From assembly GCA_016932295.1 (NCBI GenBank), contig JAFGDC010000458.1:1-8920 (forward strand): a DNA stretch of 8,920 nucleotides. The letters are read 5' to 3'. The stretch is from a candidate division CSSED10-310 bacterium (GTDB lineage Bacteria; CSSED10-310; JAFGDC01). The translations under genes were made by a program, and so were the position numbers. Positions within the stretch are counted from its first letter, which is position 1; every line of letters starts with the position of its first letter. Shown here one piece after another: positions 6,912 to 8,920 of the stretch. The notes below the pieces were generated by a model. That model worked only from the letters and a program-made list of their open reading frames with translations. It was not told where the DNA came from and made no database searches.

Positions 6912-8434
6912 TCATGATCTGGGATCCGGCACCGGAAGCGTGAACTCAGGCCAGAAGTATTTCCCGAGCTGCAGGATCGTTCCCGCGATGTTGCCGCTGA
7001 AATCCTTCACCCATTTCGATGCTTCCAGCAAGACATCCGCGGATACCTCGTACCACCTCCGATTGGGTATCTGCGCCGTGGCGGCTTTCACGAGTAGTTC
7101 GTGGTTCCCCGCCGCCTCTTCCTGCTTGTCCGCCGGCAGCCTGGAGATCAGCACCCTGACGTCCCGGTCGAGTTTCTCGAGCAAATCGCGCGGCATTCCC
7201 GGTTCCATGCCCTGAACAAGGTTGGTGCAATTCGTCAGTGTCTGTCCGACCTGACTGTTGACAATGTCACGAGCGTTTATGTGACTGCTGTGATCATCAA
7301 TGCTCATGCGTTTGTCTCCCTGGACATAGTCGCCACCTATGCCATCGATGATAGTGACATTCGCCCACTTGGCAGCGTAGTTGTCAACCTTGCGCATGAC
7401 GTTCGGCCTGATGTCCAGTTTCCTCAGGACAGTGGCCAGGGCGTCCCGCTGACCAGGGGCCATGATGTTCAAAGATTCTCGTGCAATGTCGCCAATCCGG
7501 TCCCCGAACTGCTTGCACGATTTCGCCTCAAGTATCCCTATCCTGCGGGTGGCCTCGTTGAGATACCGCTGCAATTCCTGAGACTCATCGCTTCTCGAGG
7601 CCGCTTTCAGGCGGCGCTGAATGAGGTGCCGCAGAACCAGCCGCAGGCATTCATGTTCCGCCTGCAACCGGAGGAGGTAGATGCGCAACCTGCGCAAAGC
7701 GCCGGTATCCTCTTCCGATACTTTCGGCGGCGATCCGGCGATCCACAGCCGAATATCCGTGCCTTGGAAAGGCACGAGACAATGAAACACTTCGAACGCG
7801 AAATCCTTCACCGGAATCATCCGTGCTCTGAATGGGATCCCTTGCGCAACCGCGGCACTGCATTCCAGAAACACCACCGGGATACCGGGCTGAACCCACC
7901 ATTCTTCCTGAAGCGGAGACGCGTGACAGGTGGATGTCGTCGCGCTTCGATACAAAGCTGCAAGATGTTTCCCCGCATGGAACAGGTCGCATTCGGTGCC
8001 CTTCCCGGCGGGAGACTGTACGTGGACAGGCATGCCCAGGAACGCCTCCACGAAACGGCCAAGGTCAGCCCCACCCAAGTCCGCCGGACGCCGTGTCTTC
8101 GTGGTCAAGCCGAGTTCCAGCTTACCGACGGCAAACCCGTCGAAGTAAAGCCTCTTGAACGCCACCCGCGTAGCATAACGCCGCCCGTCCGACCTTCGAT
8201 CGACGGACGGGCAGCGGAGCAGCCGGATGCACCTTCGCGCCTCGCACACCTTGTTCTCACCCACCCAGCCTGACAATCCGCCACGCCGCCGCAGGCGCAC
8301 AGGACCATGGTACCGGACAAACTCCCTGTCAGGAGTGGGAAGCGGCCACACCGGCATGTCGAGGCGACCGCTGGAGGCAATAAAACCACGCGAATCTGCG
8401 AATGGAAACTGAATGATTAAATGATTATCAGCAT
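6912..8434 (-). CDS. Uncharacterised multidomain protein; start apparently displaced by an 8-bp duplication
   Basis: I do not recognise a named family. With the duplication at 8411-8426 reduced to one copy, the ATG at 8434 reads MLIIIQFPFADSR and gives 504 aa. As the sequence stands, that ATG reads MLIII and stops, and the long frame continues from codons with poor start signals: TTG at 8438, only 2 nt from the Shine-Dalgarno site, or ATG at 8357 with no clear site. In reconstructed numbering, the N-terminal region has VWPLPTPDREFVRY (26-39), GGLSGWVGE (49-57) and RLYFDGFAVGKLELG (92-106), which look like a conserved globular domain. A charged helical part follows (about 240-340). GGDYVQGDK (375-383) resembles the linker of multidomain conflict or signalling proteins. 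The end has NSQVGQTLTNCTN and PNRRWYEVSADVLLEASKWV, a module I have seen attached to varied bacterial proteins; its last 30 residues are fairly hydrophobic. No catalytic motif was found. A defence or signalling role is speculation. Confidence 0.75.
8411..8426. repeat. 8-bp tandem duplication at the start of the unknown gene
   Basis: The plus strand reads GAATGATT then AAATGATT (8411-8418, 8419-8426), two units differing at one base. On the coding strand they fall just after the ATG at 8434. Eight is not a multiple of three, so the extra unit puts that ATG out of frame and creates a TAA at 8419-8417. Confidence 0.7.
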
Positions 8435-8440
8435 TCAACG

Positions 8441-8446
8441 CCTCCT
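8441..8446 (-). promoter_or_regulatory. Consensus Shine-Dalgarno site of the unknown gene
   Basis: AGGAGG on the minus strand lies exactly 6 nt before the ATG at 8434, the same spacing as in lhr. It marks 8434 as the intended start even though that ATG is now out of frame with the long coding frame. Confidence 0.7.
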
Positions 8447-8920
8447 GGTTACACGCGGACCGGCATGCGGCGGGAAATCTGCCCAGAGCGCCACATTGTT
8501 CCTGTCGGCAGGTGGTGAGGATATGTCGAGAAGGAGGGGACAAGTGCTCGGCGATGTCAGATCCCGGCATGACCGGTACGTCGCCGGGCCATGGCCTTGG
8601 CGGAGTGCCGCACAATGAGGGAAAAAAAGAGAAGCCCCGCACCGGCAAACGGCGAAGGGCGGCAGGTGGGCATTGCCATCGCAACACCTACACGCGGATG
8701 CGCGTACCTCTTCTACGGAGGACAGTCCCGCTTCCACTTGGTAGTCCAGTGCCCCAAGCGGTACTGCCAGTATGCCAGATGTACAGCAGCCGTCAATACG
8801 AATACGCGTTGGCCTTTCGTTTCGATATACGCCTGAGGTGGTTTGGTGGTGAGGTGCGTTTGTCTGACGAGCAGTACTTTGGTGTGCCTTCATTGGCGGC
8901 TTTATGGGCGCCGCCGGTCA
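8447..8920. other. Region right of the unknown gene with no convincing gene
   Basis: Several frames stay open here on both strands, but none has a usable ribosome binding site or recognisable protein similarity. The stretch should hold the promoter of the unknown gene, but I found no hexamer pair with proper spacing. An A7 run lies at 8622-8628. The last 108 bases are the right copy of the inverted repeat. Confidence 0.5.
8813..8920 (+). repeat. Right copy of the 108-bp inverted repeat (cut by the window edge)
   Basis: This is the inverted partner of 284-391, ungapped and 76% identical, with the near-perfect 28-bp core at 8813-8840. Similarity begins sharply at 8813 and is still present at the last base, so the repeat probably continues outside the window. 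Its outer part can pair GGCGGC with GCCGCC around TTTATGGGC, at the same place where the left copy has its inner stem. Confidence 0.8.

Noticed and set aside
8435..8687. N-terminal 84-residue extension of the unknown gene from ATG 8687
   Set aside because: It would place the consensus AGGAGG inside the coding region, and the translation (many Cys, Pro, Arg) looks like chance open frame in GC-rich DNA.
8591..8836. 81-aa plus-strand frame containing HLVVQCPKRYC, faintly like IS200-type transposases (HLVWCPKYRR)
   Set aside because: The resemblance is about ten residues. The catalytic HUH and Tyr context is missing and the frame ends in the repeat.
8435..8893. 152-aa minus-strand frame upstream of the unknown gene
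   Set aside because: It starts inside the repeat, has no Shine-Dalgarno site, and its substitutions against the left repeat show no coding bias (the left copy has stops).

Overview
The window is GC-rich bacterial DNA with strong Shine-Dalgarno sites. It suggests a proteobacterium, probably a gammaproteobacterium, because the large helicase reads like the long Lhr of that group. This placement is inference from protein resemblance. No rRNA, tRNA, CRISPR array or transposase is visible.

Layout. Positions 1-657 hold no convincing gene but several repeats: GGGGTCGTAC words, a pair of 16-bp inverted repeats at 39-54 and 544-559, a nested inverted repeat at 265-327, and the left copy of a 108-bp repeat (284-391). 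Positions 658-2094 (+) encode a flavoprotein disulfide reductase of the dihydrolipoamide dehydrogenase type. Positions 2103-6578 (-) encode Lhr, a 1491-aa DExH helicase, convergent with the reductase and only 8 bp from it. Positions 6579-6911 are non-coding, with a weak candidate lhr promoter and two adjacent GC-rich hairpins. Positions 6912-8434 (-) encode an uncharacterised protein of about 504 aa. Its best start codon seems to have been thrown out of frame by an 8-bp tandem duplication. Positions 8435-8920 hold no convincing gene and end in the right copy of the 108-bp repeat (8813-8920), inverted relative to the left copy.

Function. The three genes do not form an obvious pathway. The reductase stands alone, without E1/E2 dehydrogenase subunits, and its coenzyme-binding motif looks NADP-like (GxGxxA plus basic residues) instead of the NAD type normal for Lpd. 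Lhr is a DNA repair and nucleic-acid processing helicase. The third protein has an uncharacterised conserved N-terminal region, a helical middle, a GDYVQGDK-type linker and a conserved C-terminal module. I associate that arrangement with multidomain bacterial conflict or signalling proteins, but I cannot assign a function.

The points most worth a second look are the divergent inverted repeat flanking all three genes (82/108 identical, ungapped, with a 28-bp core matching at 27 positions), the 8-bp duplication at the start of the unknown gene, and the NADP-type signature in the Lpd-like enzyme.
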